Source: CBDBJL01 sp965206365 (GTDB taxonomy: Bacteria > Pseudomonadota > Alphaproteobacteria > JABAAW01 > JAHZMA01). Taken from it: 64,000 nucleotides of DNA. A program made the position numbers and the translations under genes. The notes beneath the pieces were generated by a model. The model had not been told where the DNA came from. It searched no databases and saw only the letters and a program-made list of their open reading frames with translations. The stretch spans positions 42,863-106,862 of the forward strand of contig CBDBJL010000008.1 of the NCBI GenBank assembly GCA_965206365.1, in the 5' to 3' direction. Positions within the stretch are counted from its first letter, which is position 1. Every line of letters starts with the position of its first letter. This document shows positions 63,930 through 64,000 of the stretch, piece after piece.

Positions 63930-64000
63930 TTAATTCACTTGTCGTTTCTTCAAAGCGCAAACATCGAATGTATGAGGATCATGATGCAAATGAAAAACAA
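63930..64000 (-). CDS. 3' end of an upstream gene (partial)
   Basis: The last 22 codons and TAA of a minus-strand frame (ending HHDPHTFDVCALKKRQVN) abut the thiolase ATG with no gap, as expected for an operon member. Too little is visible to assign a family; it should be another enzyme of the same CoA-linked pathway. Confidence 0.45.
   Translation of the reverse strand, partial: VFHLHHDPHTFDVCALKKRQVN

Overview
The window is a gene-dense, AT-rich piece of an alphaproteobacterial chromosome. The lineage call rests on gene content and order that I recognise: a GapR (DUF2312) gene, a hemC-hemD-Mic60-hemY operon, a DUF4167 gene beside prmC-prfA-hisS, crcB-rluC, an xseB-ispA-dxs operon, and the 'virulence factor'-MtgA-RACo-MTHFR operon. 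A Rhodospirillales-like organism is plausible; I cannot name the genus. I recognised no rRNA, tRNA, CRISPR array or intact mobile element.

Layout. 1-12,954 (minus strand): a compact division/cell-wall (dcw) cluster in the order rsmH, ftsL, ftsI, murE-murF (one fused 998-aa gene), mraY, murD, ftsW, murG, murC, murB (cut by the window edge), with no mraZ in front. 13.2-17.2 kb: gapR, mutM, an APS-reductase-type cysH with a divergent CysB-like regulator, and ogt. 17.2-18.4 kb: an orphan iron-binding periplasmic protein behind a very long perfect palindrome. 18.4-24 kb: dcd, a small unknown gene and the hem/Mic60 operon, in which the Mic60-like protein carries an extra HTH-like N-terminus. 24-30.7 kb (minus): pepN, plsY, an inactive-looking dihydroorotase paralogue with pyrB, and ispB. 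30.9-35.2 kb (plus): a corrinoid/folate one-carbon operon. 35.4-43.1 kb (minus): DUF4167, prmC, prfA, hisS, yggT, dxs, ispA, xseB. 43.3-51 kb: a MoeB/ThiF protein, cobN (aerobic cobalt chelation, which would supply B12 for the one-carbon operon), chaC, an orphan type-1 periplasmic binding protein, crcB and rluC. 51-55.4 kb (minus): a sterol-desaturase-family membrane hydroxylase and a GldA/F/G-type ABC exporter. 55.8-58.9 kb: a type III glutamine synthetase (or gamma-glutamylmethylamide synthetase) and an FrhB-like iron-sulfur flavoprotein. 59.2-64 kb: an ICMT-like methyltransferase, then a minus-strand CoA-linked catabolic cluster (thiolase, OB-fold/SDR fusion, cyclase-family hydrolase, SDR).

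The most notable points are the MurE-MurF fusion, the HTH-Mic60 fusion, the 45-bp palindrome before the iron-binding protein, the metal-ligand-free PyrC partner of PyrB, the FrhB/GlnT pair, a possible IS21-type terminus after the one-carbon operon, and three net +1 frame breaks plus two lost active-site residues concentrated in the last 3 kb, which suggest a decaying catabolic cluster or local sequence error.
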